Assembly: GCA_965249925.1 (NCBI GenBank)
Contig: OZ252260.1
Span: forward strand, 558,001 to 622,000
Source: Hoeflea_A sp965249925
GTDB lineage: Bacteria; Pseudomonadota; Alphaproteobacteria; Rhizobiales; Rhizobiaceae
Reading direction: 5' to 3'
Length of the DNA: 64,000 bases
Below, piece after piece: positions 43,471-52,648 of the stretch. Position 1 is the stretch's first letter; each line of letters starts with the position of its first letter. Below the pieces are notes generated by a model. It did not search any database, was not told where the DNA came from, and saw nothing but the letters and a program-made list of their open reading frames with translations. A program made the translations under genes and the position numbers.

Positions 43471-44361
43471 ATGACGTTCCTGTCCGACACGCCCGGAAAG
43501 AACCTGGCCGCCACCACGGCGGGCCTGTGGAACTCCGCCAACATCATCGAGAAGCTGGCTCTGCTGACCGCCGTGCTGCTGTGTAGCGTCGCCCTGTTCG
43601 CGCCGCTGATCGCCCCTTTCGATCCGCTGGATCAGAGCCTGATTTCCCGTCTGCGGCCACCGATCGGCTTCGACCGCTACAAGGACGGCCACTATTTCGG
43701 TACCGACGAACTCGGTCGCGATGTGCTGTCGCGATCGCTTTACGGCCTGCGCCTCACGCTCTCCCTGGCGCTGGCAGGCGCGCTGATCGGCCTGGTGGTG
43801 GGCGGCGCGCTCGGTCTCGCCGCCGGTCTGCGCCGCGGCTGGGCCGAAGACCTGATCATGGCCGGCGTCGACATCCAGATCGCCGTGCCGTTTACCCTGA
43901 TCGCCCTGCTGGTGCTGGCCATATTCGGTTCCAACATCGAGGTGCTGGTGTTCGTGCTCGGCATCTACGGATGGGAGCAATATGCCCGCATCGTTCGCGG
44001 CGAGGTGCGCAAGATCAACGAACTGCCGTTCATCGAGGCGGCGCGCGCCTCCGGCGGCAGCGGCCGCTACATCGCGCTGCGCCACATCCTGCCGAACATC
44101 GTGTCGCCGCTGGTCGTGCAGTTCACCCTGTCGGTGTCCAACATCGTGATCCTGGAATCGACCCTGTCGTTTCTCGGACTCGGTGTGCAACCGCCGACGG
44201 CAACCCTCGGTTCGATGGTCGGTTTCGGCCGCGACTACATGCCGACGGCGCCATGGATCGTCATCGCCCCGGCGGTGCTGATCATCCTCGTCACTTTCAC
44301 CGTGCAGATCCTTGGCGACTGGTTGCGCGACCGCGCCGATGTGCGGCTGCGCGAGCGATGA
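43471..44361 (+). CDS. Dpp/Opp-type ABC transporter permease (DppC family)
   Basis: 296 aa, six predicted helices, with the DppC motif GTDELGRDVLSRSLYGLR near residue 80 and the EAA loop PFIEAARASGGSGRYIALRH. It starts 5 bp after the DppB-like gene. Confidence 0.93.
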   Translation: MTFLSDTPGKNLAATTAGLWNSANIIEKLALLTAVLLCSVALFAPLIAPFDPLDQSLISRLRPPIGFDRYKDGHYFGTDELGRDVLSRSLYGLRLTLSLALAGALIGLVVGGALGLAAGLRRGWAEDLIMAGVDIQIAVPFTLIALLVLAIFGSNIEVLVFVLGIYGWEQYARIVRGEVRKINELPFIEAARASGGSGRYIALRHILPNIVSPLVVQFTLSVSNIVILESTLSFLGLGVQPPTATLGSMVGFGRDYMPTAPWIVIAPAVLIILVTFTVQILGDWLRDRADVRLRER

Positions 44362-44423
44362 CGTTCACCCAAAACCAAGAGGCAAAAAGCCCGTCCACCC
44401 AGAAAGAAAGATGGAGAGACATC

Positions 44424-45977
44424 ATGCAGAGATTGCTTCTATCGACAGCCCTCGCCGCGTTGCTGGCGACCGGCGCCCTGGCCCAGGAGGTCACTGTCGG
44501 CGCTGCCAACGTATCGGACTACCTGGATCCGGGCCGCGACCATTCCAACGTCGGCTCACAGTTCTACTACAACGCCTTCGACACCCTGGTCGGCAAGAAC
44601 CATGACAAGCTGGAAGCCGAATGGCGCCCGGCACTGGCCACCGAGTGGACGCTTGTCGAGCCGACCGTCATGGAGCTGAAGCTGCGCGAGGGCGTCAAGT
44701 TCCACAATGGCGACGAGATGACGGCCGACGACGTCGTCTTCTCGCTCAACCGCATGTATCAGGCCACTTTCCCGCCCTACGTGGTGCGCTCCAAGGACCG
44801 CCTGGGTAATTTCGCCGAGGCCACCAAGGTCGACGACTATACGGTCCGCGTGCGCGTCAACCGCGAGGAGCCGCTGTGGGAAACGCTGCTCAACCTGCAG
44901 CAGGTGATGATCATCCCGGAAGACTACACCAAGGCGCTGTCGGGCGATCCGAACGTCGCCGAGGACGGCGATTACGAAGCCTTCTCGCTGGCGCCGGTCG
45001 GCACCGGCCCGTATCGTATTTCCGAGTTCCTGCCCGGCGAGCGTGTCGTTTACGAGCGCTTCGGCGATTTCTGGGGTGAACCGGCCCCGCTCAGCAAGGC
45101 CACCGTGACCCGCATTCCGGAAACGGCATCGCGCATCACCGCGCTGAAGACTGGCGAAATCGACATCGCCACCAACATCGCGCCGGACCAGCTGGATCTC
45201 ATCAATTCCGATCCGAACCTGAAGACCGAAGGGTCAGCGACGGCGCTGTTCCACGTGATGATCATGAACGTCAACCATGAGAACCTGACGGACCCCAAAA
45301 TCCGCCAGGCGATGAGCCTCGCCATCGACCGCGACACGCTCAACGAAGCGTTGTGGCTAGGCAAGGCGATCGTGCCGTCGACCCACACGATGAAGGAAAT
45401 GGGCGACCTGCACCAGCCGCTGCTCACCACCTTCGAATACGATCCGGAAAAGGCCAGGCAGTTGCTCTCTGAATCGTCCTACGACGGTGCCGAGATCGTC
45501 TTCGATGCTTTCCCGGTCTACTACACCAACGGCGTGCTCGCCGCCCAGGCGATCATGGAAATGTGGAAAGAGGTCGGCATCAACGGCAAGCTCAACGTCA
45601 CCGACAAATGGACCGGCAACGATCCGGAAATGATGACACGGTCGTGGTCCAACCCGATGTACTTCGCCGACCCGTTCGGCTCCTTCGGGGTGATGTGGGC
45701 ACCGGACGGCCCATCGGAAGGCGCTGGCCGTTTCAACACCGACGAGGAGTATGCGGCGATGTGGGAGAAGTTCCGCTTCTCCAAGGACGTCGAAGACCGC
45801 AAGGCGGCCTACGTGCAGCTGATGGACCGCATCAAGGCGGACCCGCCGGTGCTGCCGCTCTATCGTCCCTATGAAAGCTGGGGCATGAACAACGCGATCA
45901 ACTGGGCACCGAAGCCGGGCCACATTCCCTATGTGCTCGACTTCCGCTCTGGATCGATTTCGATCAGCGGCAGCTGA
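44424..45977 (+). CDS. ABC transporter substrate-binding protein, family 5 (Dpp/Opp type)
   Basis: 517 aa. The start at ATG 44424 (GGAGAG upstream) gives a signal peptide (about 1-20, cleavage after ALAQ). The mature protein is a cluster C binding protein with blocks LREGVKFHNGDEMTADDVVF and PVGTGPYRISEF. It determines substrate choice for the operon. A terminator-like hairpin follows the stop. Confidence 0.93.
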   Translation: MQRLLLSTALAALLATGALAQEVTVGAANVSDYLDPGRDHSNVGSQFYYNAFDTLVGKNHDKLEAEWRPALATEWTLVEPTVMELKLREGVKFHNGDEMTADDVVFSLNRMYQATFPPYVVRSKDRLGNFAEATKVDDYTVRVRVNREEPLWETLLNLQQVMIIPEDYTKALSGDPNVAEDGDYEAFSLAPVGTGPYRISEFLPGERVVYERFGDFWGEPAPLSKATVTRIPETASRITALKTGEIDIATNIAPDQLDLINSDPNLKTEGSATALFHVMIMNVNHENLTDPKIRQAMSLAIDRDTLNEALWLGKAIVPSTHTMKEMGDLHQPLLTTFEYDPEKARQLLSESSYDGAEIVFDAFPVYYTNGVLAAQAIMEMWKEVGINGKLNVTDKWTGNDPEMMTRSWSNPMYFADPFGSFGVMWAPDGPSEGAGRFNTDEEYAAMWEKFRFSKDVEDRKAAYVQLMDRIKADPPVLPLYRPYESWGMNNAINWAPKPGHIPYVLDFRSGSISISGS

Positions 45978-45985
45978 TTGCCAAT

Positions 45986-46016
45986 GAGGCGCGCCACCGT
46001 GGCGCGCCTCTTTCTT
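45986..46016 (+). terminator. GC-rich hairpin plus T-rich tail after the binding-protein gene
   Basis: GAGGCGCGCC-accgt-GGCGCGCCTC with TTTCTT directly after, a Rho-independent-type structure 8 bp past the binding-protein stop. Because the downstream phosphoesterase and ATPase genes belong to the same set, it may be an attenuator or 3' mRNA-stabilising hairpin that favours the binding protein. Confidence 0.75.
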
Positions 46017-46032
46017 CCCGGAGATCCGTCCC

Positions 46033-46872
46033 ATGAGCCTGCGCATCGCCATCGTCGCCGACATTCACCATGGCGCGCCGTCGTTTACCAAACGCGGCGA
46101 CGCGGCGTTGGATCTGATGGGCGAGTTCGCCGCCTTCGTCGCCGACGCCCAGCCCGATCTGGTGCTCGACCTCGGCGACCGCATCACCGATGCCGATGCG
46201 CAAACCGATCTGCAGCTGCAGAGCGATGTCGCAGAGGCCTTCAAGGCGATTGAAGCGCCCGTCTATCACGTCTGCGGCAATCACGACCTGGACAATCTCG
46301 ATGTTGGCCAGAACGCCGAGATCCTGGCCCAACCGCAGAACAACCAGACAATCGACATCCATGGCTGGCGCATCGCCCTGTGGCGCGCCGACAGCAAGAT
46401 CACCAGAACCGCCGACAACCGGGGCTTCAACCTGGCGGAAGCCGACCTGCTGTGGCTGTCGCATATGGCCCAGGCAACCGATCGGCCGACGCTGGTGGTC
46501 AGCCACGTACCGATTTCCGGTCACGCCCAGACCGGCAACTACTACTTCGAACGCAATCCGCAGTTCGCCACTTATCCGACCGCGGCGCGGGCGCGCACCG
46601 CCCTGGCGCGGGCCAGTCAGCCGATGGTGTGCCTGGCCGGCCACGTCCACTGGAACACCGTCACCCAGGTGGACGGTATCAGCCACCTGACCCAGCAGTC
46701 GCTGACCGAGAGCTTCACCACCCGCGGCGAGCCGGCCGGTGCCTATGGCCTGATGGAACTATCCGACACCGTGCACTGGCGGGTGTTCGGCGATGATCCC
46801 TTCGAGGCGCGGCTGACGCCTCGCCCACATCGCTGGACCCCGCCGATCGGCCCCTTTGCCCAGAAAGGATGA
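46033..46872 (+). CDS. calcineurin-like metallophosphoesterase
   Basis: 279 aa with the full metal-binding set: DIHHG (D/H), LGDR, CGNHD, VSHVP and GHVHW. It has no signal peptide and acts in the cytoplasm. It is overlapped (ATGA) by the ATPase gene, so it is part of the transporter operon. With the HAD phosphatase at the front of the operon, it suggests that the imported substrate is a phosphomonoester or phosphodiester. Confidence 0.87.
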   Translation: MSLRIAIVADIHHGAPSFTKRGDAALDLMGEFAAFVADAQPDLVLDLGDRITDADAQTDLQLQSDVAEAFKAIEAPVYHVCGNHDLDNLDVGQNAEILAQPQNNQTIDIHGWRIALWRADSKITRTADNRGFNLAEADLLWLSHMAQATDRPTLVVSHVPISGHAQTGNYYFERNPQFATYPTAARARTALARASQPMVCLAGHVHWNTVTQVDGISHLTQQSLTESFTTRGEPAGAYGLMELSDTVHWRVFGDDPFEARLTPRPHRWTPPIGPFAQKG

Positions 46873-48608
46873 CGATGGTCGCCTCGCTCGCCGCTCCTGT
46901 GCTTTCCGTCCGCAACCTCAGCGTCCGCTTCGGCCGCCATCGCGCGGTCGAGGACGTCTCGCTCGACATCCGGCCGGGCGAGACGCTGGCACTGGTCGGC
47001 GAATCCGGCTCCGGCAAATCCGCCACCGCACTATCCATCCTGCGGCTTATCGAGCGCGAGGGCGGTACCATTGCCGGCGGCACGATCCGCCTGCTCGGCA
47101 ACAATCCGATGGATATCACCAGCCTGACGGACCGGGCCTTGCAGCGACTGCGCGGCAACCGCATCTCGATGGTGTTCCAGGAACCGATGACATCGCTCAA
47201 TCCGGTCATGCGCGTCGGCGAGCAGCTGTACGAGGTATTCCGCCGCCACCGCGGCATGGACCGCGGCGAGGCCTTCGCAGCCGCGGAAAAGGCGTTGGAG
47301 ACGGTCCGCATTCCCGAACCTGCCAGCCGCCTGGCGCAGTTTCCGCACGAACTCTCCGGCGGATTGCGCCAGCGGGTGATGATCGCCATGGCACTTGCCT
47401 GCCGACCCGAGGTGCTGATCGCCGATGAGCCGTCGACCGCCCTGGACGTCACCACCCAGGCTGAAATCCTGCAATTGATTCGCGCCCTGCAGGCCGAACT
47501 CGGCATGGCGGTGCTGTTCATCACCCACGACATGGGTGTGGTCGCCGAGATGGCCGACCGGGTCTGCGTGCTGCGCCACGGCCGGCTGATCGAGGAGGCC
47601 GATGTCGAAACCATCTTCAAGGCACCCAGGGCCGACTACACACGCGAACTGATGGCCGCGAGGCCCAAACTCGGCTCCGGCTCGCCGCAACCGCGGCGCG
47701 ACGCCGAACCGATCCTGACGGTCAAAAACCTGTCGACCAGCTTCGTGCAGCCGGGCGGGCTGTTTCGCCGCCGCAGCGAGACCTATGCCGTGCGCGACGT
47801 GTCGCTGACCCTGTCGCGCGGCGAAACGCTCGGCCTGGTCGGCGAGTCCGGTTGCGGCAAATCCACCCTGGCCCGCTCGATCCTGCGGCTGATCGAACCG
47901 AAATCCGGATCCGTGATGCTCGGCGACACCGACCTGACAGCGCTCGACCAGGCACATTTGCGGCCACATCGCCGCAACACCCAGATGGTCTTCCAGGACC
48001 CCTTCGCCAGCCTCAATCCACGCCTCGCGGTGCGCGACCTGGTGACCGAACCGGCGCACCTGCACGGTCTCGTCAGGCCGGCCCAGCGCCGCGACCTCGC
48101 CATCAACTTGCTGGAGAAAGTCGGCCTCGAGGCGGATGCGGCGGATCGCTTCCCGCACCAGTTTTCCGGCGGCCAGCGCCAGCGCATCTGCATTGCCCGG
48201 GCCCTGTCGGTGCAACCCAAAATCATCATCGCCGACGAAGCGGTATCGGCCCTCGACGTGTCGATCGGCCGCCGCGTCACCGACCTGCTGCTGCGCATCC
48301 AGGAGACCGAGGGCGTGTCGCTGCTGTTCATCTCGCACGATATCGCCGTCGTCGAGCGGGTTAGCCATCGCATCGCCGTCATGTATCGCGGCCAGATCGT
48401 CGAGTTCGGCCCTTCCTGGTCGGTGCTCAACGCGCCGAAACACGCCTATACACAGCGCCTGCTGTCTGCCGTTCCCATCCCCGACCCGTCGCTGCGCCGC
48501 GATCGCGACACCCACCTGGCCGAAGCCCTGCCCTCTGTTCCGCTCGATACGGAACAGGCCCTCATCGAAATCGCCGACGGACATTACGTTCGAGCCGAGG
48601 CGGCTTGA
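46869..48608 (+). CDS. Dpp-type ABC transporter ATP-binding protein, fused double ATPase
   Basis: 579 aa, two DppD/DppF-like ATPases in one chain. The first has Walker A GESGSGKSAT and signature LSGGLRQRV (about 1-265). The second has GESGCGKSTL and FSGGQRQRI (about 285-560). It energises the two permeases in this operon. The last gene of the operon. Confidence 0.93.
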   Translation: MTMVASLAAPVLSVRNLSVRFGRHRAVEDVSLDIRPGETLALVGESGSGKSATALSILRLIEREGGTIAGGTIRLLGNNPMDITSLTDRALQRLRGNRISMVFQEPMTSLNPVMRVGEQLYEVFRRHRGMDRGEAFAAAEKALETVRIPEPASRLAQFPHELSGGLRQRVMIAMALACRPEVLIADEPSTALDVTTQAEILQLIRALQAELGMAVLFITHDMGVVAEMADRVCVLRHGRLIEEADVETIFKAPRADYTRELMAARPKLGSGSPQPRRDAEPILTVKNLSTSFVQPGGLFRRRSETYAVRDVSLTLSRGETLGLVGESGCGKSTLARSILRLIEPKSGSVMLGDTDLTALDQAHLRPHRRNTQMVFQDPFASLNPRLAVRDLVTEPAHLHGLVRPAQRRDLAINLLEKVGLEADAADRFPHQFSGGQRQRICIARALSVQPKIIIADEAVSALDVSIGRRVTDLLLRIQETEGVSLLFISHDIAVVERVSHRIAVMYRGQIVEFGPSWSVLNAPKHAYTQRLLSAVPIPDPSLRRDRDTHLAEALPSVPLDTEQALIEIADGHYVRAEAA

Positions 48609-48783
48609 GGCGAACCGCCTGAATTCCGCCGAGGTCTCTGACGAATATGTGATCATTCGGGCTCGTCGTTGACGAAGTCACCCTATATGACGTAGCTCGC
48701 CTGGATTGGCAGAGCGGTGCGGGTTGCCGTATAGCGGTTGTATCAGAATCCCTCGAAATCGCGGTAGTCGGAAATAGCCTTTG

Positions 48784-50016
48784 ATGACTAACGACTTCAG
48801 CAGACTTGTCGCACCGCCGGAGAAGCCCGCCGGACAGCTTTTTTTTAGCGGCGCCGTTGCAATTTCGCTGGTTCTGCATGCCGTTGTCGCGGTGGCGCTC
48901 ATCGATCAGGTGAAGGGGCGACCGCACGAAGCGGAGGTATCGGCGGTCGTGGTCGAACTGGTGCCGCCTCCCGAACTTGAACAACCGGAACCGGACGTGC
49001 CCGAACCGGAGCCACCGCAGCCACCGGAACCGGAAGTGCCGGAGCCGGAAGTGGCGGAGCCGCCAGCCCCCGAACCGCCTGCCCCGGAGCCACCACCCGA
49101 GACACCGGACCAGCCGCAACCGGAAGAACAGCTGGCTGAGTTGTCCCCGCCCCTACGGGTGCTGCAGCCGGTGTACGAGTTCGGCGAGACAGATACAGGA
49201 CCCCAGACCGATCAGGACGGTGTGGCTGCACCCGAGCCGAGCGAAGCCGAGCAGGATCAACCCGAGCCTAACGCCATCGAGGCGGATGGGACGCAAAACG
49301 CGGACAGCGAGCCCGCTGAGGAACAGCCCCCAGAGAATGCGGTCGCGGAGGAGGAGGTCGCGGAGGAGGAGGTCGCGGAGGAGGAGGTCGCTGAGGAGAA
49401 GGCTGCTGAGGAGAAGGCTGCTGAGGAGGAGGCTTCGGAAGAGGCGGTTGCTGAGGTGTCTGCGGAGCCGGAGGCCGAACAGCCGGAAGTCCCCGAGCCG
49501 GTTCTCGGACCTGAACAAACCGCGGATACCACGGCCGAATCCAGCGAATTCGGAATCGTCGGGCCGATTACGGCACTGGTCACTCCGACGCCAAGGCCCG
49601 AGCGAAATCCCGTGCGAAATCCTGCCCCCGCGGCACCCGGGGCAAACCAGAGCTTGGGAAGCTTGCCGGGCGTGCGGACGCTATCCAGCGCGGTGATCCT
49701 CGATGATCCGCGCCTGCGCAGGGCCATGTCCGGTATGCCACGCGCAGCGCGGGCGAATCTGCTGTGCATGACCAGGATGCGTGACCAGTTGCGGGCCGCC
49801 GAGTATCCTCCGGACGCCCTGCCCAGCATTCCCCGCTTGACTGGCACGGTGCTGGAAGCGAACCGGGTCGCCTTTCGCAGCCGGGGCCAATGGTTCGATT
49901 TCGCCTTTCGATGCGAAGTCGATGAAGGCGTGATGCGAGTCGTGAAATTCGACTATCAGATCGGTAACGCCATCCCCCCTTCGCAATGGGTGCAGCGTGG
50001 CCTGCCAAGGCTTTGA
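48784..50016 (+). CDS. DUF930 domain protein with TonB-like proline/glutamate-rich region
   Basis: 410 aa. A short cytoplasmic N-terminus and one membrane helix (about 20-40) are followed by a long Pro/Glu-rich stretch (about 45-240) like that of TonB or TolA. The C-terminal DUF930 domain (about 300-410) contains SAVILDDPRLRRAMSGMP and QWFDFAFRCEVDEGV. The layout suggests a protein anchored in the inner membrane and spanning the periplasm. The Glu-rich part contains a 15-bp tandem repeat. Role unknown. Confidence 0.85.
   Translation: MTNDFSRLVAPPEKPAGQLFFSGAVAISLVLHAVVAVALIDQVKGRPHEAEVSAVVVELVPPPELEQPEPDVPEPEPPQPPEPEVPEPEVAEPPAPEPPAPEPPPETPDQPQPEEQLAELSPPLRVLQPVYEFGETDTGPQTDQDGVAAPEPSEAEQDQPEPNAIEADGTQNADSEPAEEQPPENAVAEEEVAEEEVAEEEVAEEKAAEEKAAEEEASEEAVAEVSAEPEAEQPEVPEPVLGPEQTADTTAESSEFGIVGPITALVTPTPRPERNPVRNPAPAAPGANQSLGSLPGVRTLSSAVILDDPRLRRAMSGMPRAARANLLCMTRMRDQLRAAEYPPDALPSIPRLTGTVLEANRVAFRSRGQWFDFAFRCEVDEGVMRVVKFDYQIGNAIPPSQWVQRGLPRL
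49342..49431 (+). repeat. 15-bp coding tandem repeat (VAEEE units)
   Basis: Three exact copies of GTCGCGGAGGAGGAG (49342-49386) are followed by three diverged copies ending at 49431. Each unit encodes Val/Ala-Ala-Glu-Glu-Glu/Lys in the periplasmic linker of the DUF930 protein. Copy number is likely to vary between strains. Confidence 0.85.
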
Positions 50017-50163
50017 CAGGTTTTATGAAGCAGCTCCATGCGACGGGCGGCCGTCGACCAGCTTGTTGCGCGGCGCAATCCGGGTGCTGCCCCACGCCGC
50101 GACCAGCTTGCGTCCGATCCAGTCGCGATTCGACCTCGGTGGCGGCGCCGATGCTGACCGGCA

Positions 50164-50478
50164 TCAGCCCAGATCGATCAGCACGCGGCCGCCCTCGACC
50201 TTGACCGGGTAGGTCTTCAGGTCGACGCAGACCGGTGCGCCCTTGGCCTCGCCGGTGCGGTAGTCGAAGCGGCCGTTGTGCATCGGGCATTCGATGATGT
50301 AATCCATCACCAGGCCGTCCTCCAGATGCACCTGCTCATGGGTGCACAGGCCATCGGTAGCGAAATACTCGTCCTTCGGGCTGCGGTAGATGGCGTAGGT
50401 GTTGCCACCATGATCGAAGCGGATCAGGTCTTCCACCTCGATGTCGTCGGTTCCGCAGGCATCGATCCAGTTGCTCAT
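50164..50478 (-). CDS. MocE-like Rieske [2Fe-2S] ferredoxin
   Basis: 104 aa. Rieske ligands are in LCTHEQVHLEDG (C-x-H) and ECPMHNGRF (C-x2-H). The whole sequence resembles MocE of rhizopine catabolism as I recall. It probably donates electrons to an oxygenase encoded elsewhere. It is divergent from iolG and shares a promoter region holding a GGAA-N6-TTCC site, which ties it to inositol compounds; rhizopine is an inositol derivative. Confidence 0.85.
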   Translation of the reverse strand: MSNWIDACGTDDIEVEDLIRFDHGGNTYAIYRSPKDEYFATDGLCTHEQVHLEDGLVMDYIIECPMHNGRFDYRTGEAKGAPVCVDLKTYPVKVEGGRVLIDLG

Positions 50479-50631
50479 GATCTCCCTCGCTCATGCCGGT
50501 TCACGTATCGCGAAACTGTCGCCAATCGACGGTTCGCGCAAGATGGTTTGTATGGTGAGTATGCCGGCAGGACGAACTTGGTGTTGTGCAAACTTCCGCG
50601 TCCACAGGCCTCTTGACCAAAGATCAGTCTT

Positions 50632-50647
50632 TGGAATAAAAATTCCA
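50632..50647. promoter_or_regulatory. putative IolR operator between mocE-like gene and iolG
   Basis: TGGAATAAAAATTCCA, a perfect palindrome of the form GGAA-N6-TTCC. As I recall this is the motif reported for Sinorhizobium IolR. It lies 88 bp upstream of iolG in the 256-bp divergent region. Confidence 0.65.
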
Positions 50648-50734
50648 GAATTACGATCATCGTTTACCGGCGTTCCGTCGTGGACCAGATCCGTTGGAGC
50701 GCTTCGACTTCTGAAAACCCGTAAAGAACATGCC

Positions 50735-51724
50735 ATGAAAAGACTTGCCATTCTCGGGGCCGGCCGCATCGGCAAGGTCCACGCCGCCGCCATTGGAGCG
50801 AGCGAGCAGGCTGAACTTGTCGCGGTCGCCGATGCTGTCGAGCCGGCCGCCAGGGAAATCGCTGAGGCCCGCGGTTGCGCCGTCAAGACCATATCCGAAA
50901 TCGCCGACGATCCGGCGGTGGACGGGATCGTGATCTGCACCCCGACCGACACGCATGCCGATCTGATCGAGCAATTCGCGCGCGCCGGCAAGGCGATCTT
51001 TTGCGAAAAACCCATCGATCTCGACGTTGCCCGCGTGCGGGCCTGCCTGCAGGTCGTTGCGGACTGCAACGCTCCGCTGATGGTCGGTTTCAACCGGCGG
51101 TTCGATCCGCATTTTGCGGCGCTGCGACACACGGTCGACGACGGCGGCATCGGCGACGTGGAGATGATAACCATCACCAGCCGTGATCCCGCACCGCCGC
51201 CGATCGACTATATCAAGCGCTCCGGCGGTATCTTCCGCGATATGATGATCCACGACTTCGACATGGCGCGCTTTCTGCTGAGCGAGGAACCGAACAGCGT
51301 TCTGGCCACGGCCTCGGTGCTGATCGACCCTGAGATCGGCGAGGCCGGTGACTTCGATTCGGCCAACGCGATCCTGCGCACGCCCTCCGGCCGCCAGTGC
51401 ATCATCACCAATTCGCGCCGTGCGACCTACGGTTACGACCAGCGCATCGAGATCCTCGGCTCACGGGGCATGGCTGCGGCTGAAAACCAGCGTCCGGTTA
51501 GCATCGAGGTGGCCAGCGACGGGGGTTTTACCAGGCCGCCGCTGCACGATTTTTTCATGACCCGCTACACCGAAGCCTATGCGGCCGAAATCAGCGCTTT
51601 TGTGCGCTCAATGAACGGCTCACGGCCGGCTGAACCGTCCGGCGATGACGGCCTGAGGGCGCTGCTGCTGGCCGAGGCCGCGACGCGTTCGGCGCTTGAA
51701 GGCCGCGCCGTGAAACCCGGCTGA
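50735..51724 (+). CDS. iolG: myo-inositol 2-dehydrogenase
   Basis: 329 aa Gfo/Idh/MocA oxidoreductase; first step of inositol catabolism, giving 2-keto-myo-inositol with NAD+. NAD-binding GAGRIGKVHA is at the N-terminus, the catalytic Lys is in FCEKPIDLD, and the conserved DMMIHDFDMARFL follows. The start at ATG 50735 fits the N-terminus of homologues. First gene of the iol operon. Confidence 0.93.
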   Translation: MKRLAILGAGRIGKVHAAAIGASEQAELVAVADAVEPAAREIAEARGCAVKTISEIADDPAVDGIVICTPTDTHADLIEQFARAGKAIFCEKPIDLDVARVRACLQVVADCNAPLMVGFNRRFDPHFAALRHTVDDGGIGDVEMITITSRDPAPPPIDYIKRSGGIFRDMMIHDFDMARFLLSEEPNSVLATASVLIDPEIGEAGDFDSANAILRTPSGRQCIITNSRRATYGYDQRIEILGSRGMAAAENQRPVSIEVASDGGFTRPPLHDFFMTRYTEAYAAEISAFVRSMNGSRPAEPSGDDGLRALLLAEAATRSALEGRAVKPG

Positions 51725-51746
51725 AACCCGTATCGACGGTACCCAT

Positions 51747-52568
51747 ATGAAGACCCGGACGGTGACACCGAAATCGGTGGAGGAATTGCAGCTCGCCATT
51801 GTGGAGCGGGCCAATTCGCTGCCCAAGCGGTTGCGCCAATGCGCCGATTATGTGGCGACCAATCGCGACAAGATTGCCGTGCGGACCGTGGCGGAACTGG
51901 CGGCGGAAGCCGGCGTTCAGCCATCCGCATTCATGCGCTTCTGCCAGTTGTTCGGGTTCGGCGGCTTTACCGAGATGCAGCGGCTCTACCGTGATTCCTA
52001 CGCCGAAGCCTGGCCCGACTACACGGCTCGGCTGGAGAGCCTGCGTTTGAGTGGTGCCGACAGCCCGTCGGCTTTGCTGGCGGAATTCGCCGAGGCCGGA
52101 CGACTGTCGCTGGAAAACCTCGTCAAAACCATCGACGCCCGCGTGCTCGATGCATCGACCCGCACCTTGACCGACGCCGGTGTGATTCATGTCGTCGGCT
52201 TCCGGCGCTCGTTCCCGGTGGCCGCCTATCTGGCCTATGCGCTGGAGAAGATGGACATCCCCTCACTGTTGCACGGTGCGGTCGGCAAACTGGATAACCA
52301 TCGGGCGATGCGCCCGGGCGACGCGCTGATCGCCGTCAGCTTTGCGCCCTATACGCCCGATACCATTGCGATGGCGGAATACGCGCAAGGGCGCGATATA
52401 GCGGTGGTGGCCATCACCGATGCGCCCATCGGCCCGCTGGCGCGAGCGGCGACCCATGTCCTGAGCGTCTCCGAGGCCGATTTCGGCGCTTTCCGCTCGC
52501 TGTCGGCGACGCTGTCGCTTGCGGTGACGCTGGCTGTCGCCATTGGCGCCGAAAAAACGCAAAGCTAG
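51747..52568 (+). CDS. iolR: RpiR/MurR family regulator of inositol genes
   Basis: 273 aa with an N-terminal RpiR HTH (about 30-75, VAELAAEAGVQPSAFMRFCQLFGFGG) and a C-terminal SIS sugar-phosphate-binding domain (about 125-260, VIHVVGFRRSFPVAAYLA). In rhizobia the RpiR-type IolR represses the iol genes and is released by a phosphorylated intermediate. Location between iolG and iolC and the operator sites before each support this role. Confidence 0.85.
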   Translation: MKTRTVTPKSVEELQLAIVERANSLPKRLRQCADYVATNRDKIAVRTVAELAAEAGVQPSAFMRFCQLFGFGGFTEMQRLYRDSYAEAWPDYTARLESLRLSGADSPSALLAEFAEAGRLSLENLVKTIDARVLDASTRTLTDAGVIHVVGFRRSFPVAAYLAYALEKMDIPSLLHGAVGKLDNHRAMRPGDALIAVSFAPYTPDTIAMAEYAQGRDIAVVAITDAPIGPLARAATHVLSVSEADFGAFRSLSATLSLAVTLAVAIGAEKTQS

Positions 52569-52599
52569 CAGAATTCATTCTGTACTCAGTGGAGAAAAT

Positions 52600-52613
52600 A
52601 GAATAAAAATTCT
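52600..52613. promoter_or_regulatory. putative IolR operator upstream of iolC
   Basis: AGAATAAAAATTCT, a perfect palindrome with the same AATAAAAATT core as the site before iolG, 36 bp before the iolC start. It suggests a second, IolR-controlled promoter inside the operon. Confidence 0.5.
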
Positions 52614-52648
52614 ATTCCACCAGACATTTCGATCCAAGGACTCAGTGC

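Noticed and set aside
47031..48656. A 541-codon open frame opposite the double ATPase
   Set aside because: Shadow frame; Walker and signature motifs on the plus strand define the real gene.
50020..50160. A possible gene remnant on the minus strand after the mocE-like gene (reads DWIGRKLVAAWGSTR in one frame)
   Set aside because: Only about 45 codons, no start codon, in frame with the mocE stop, and no family I can name. It could be chance.
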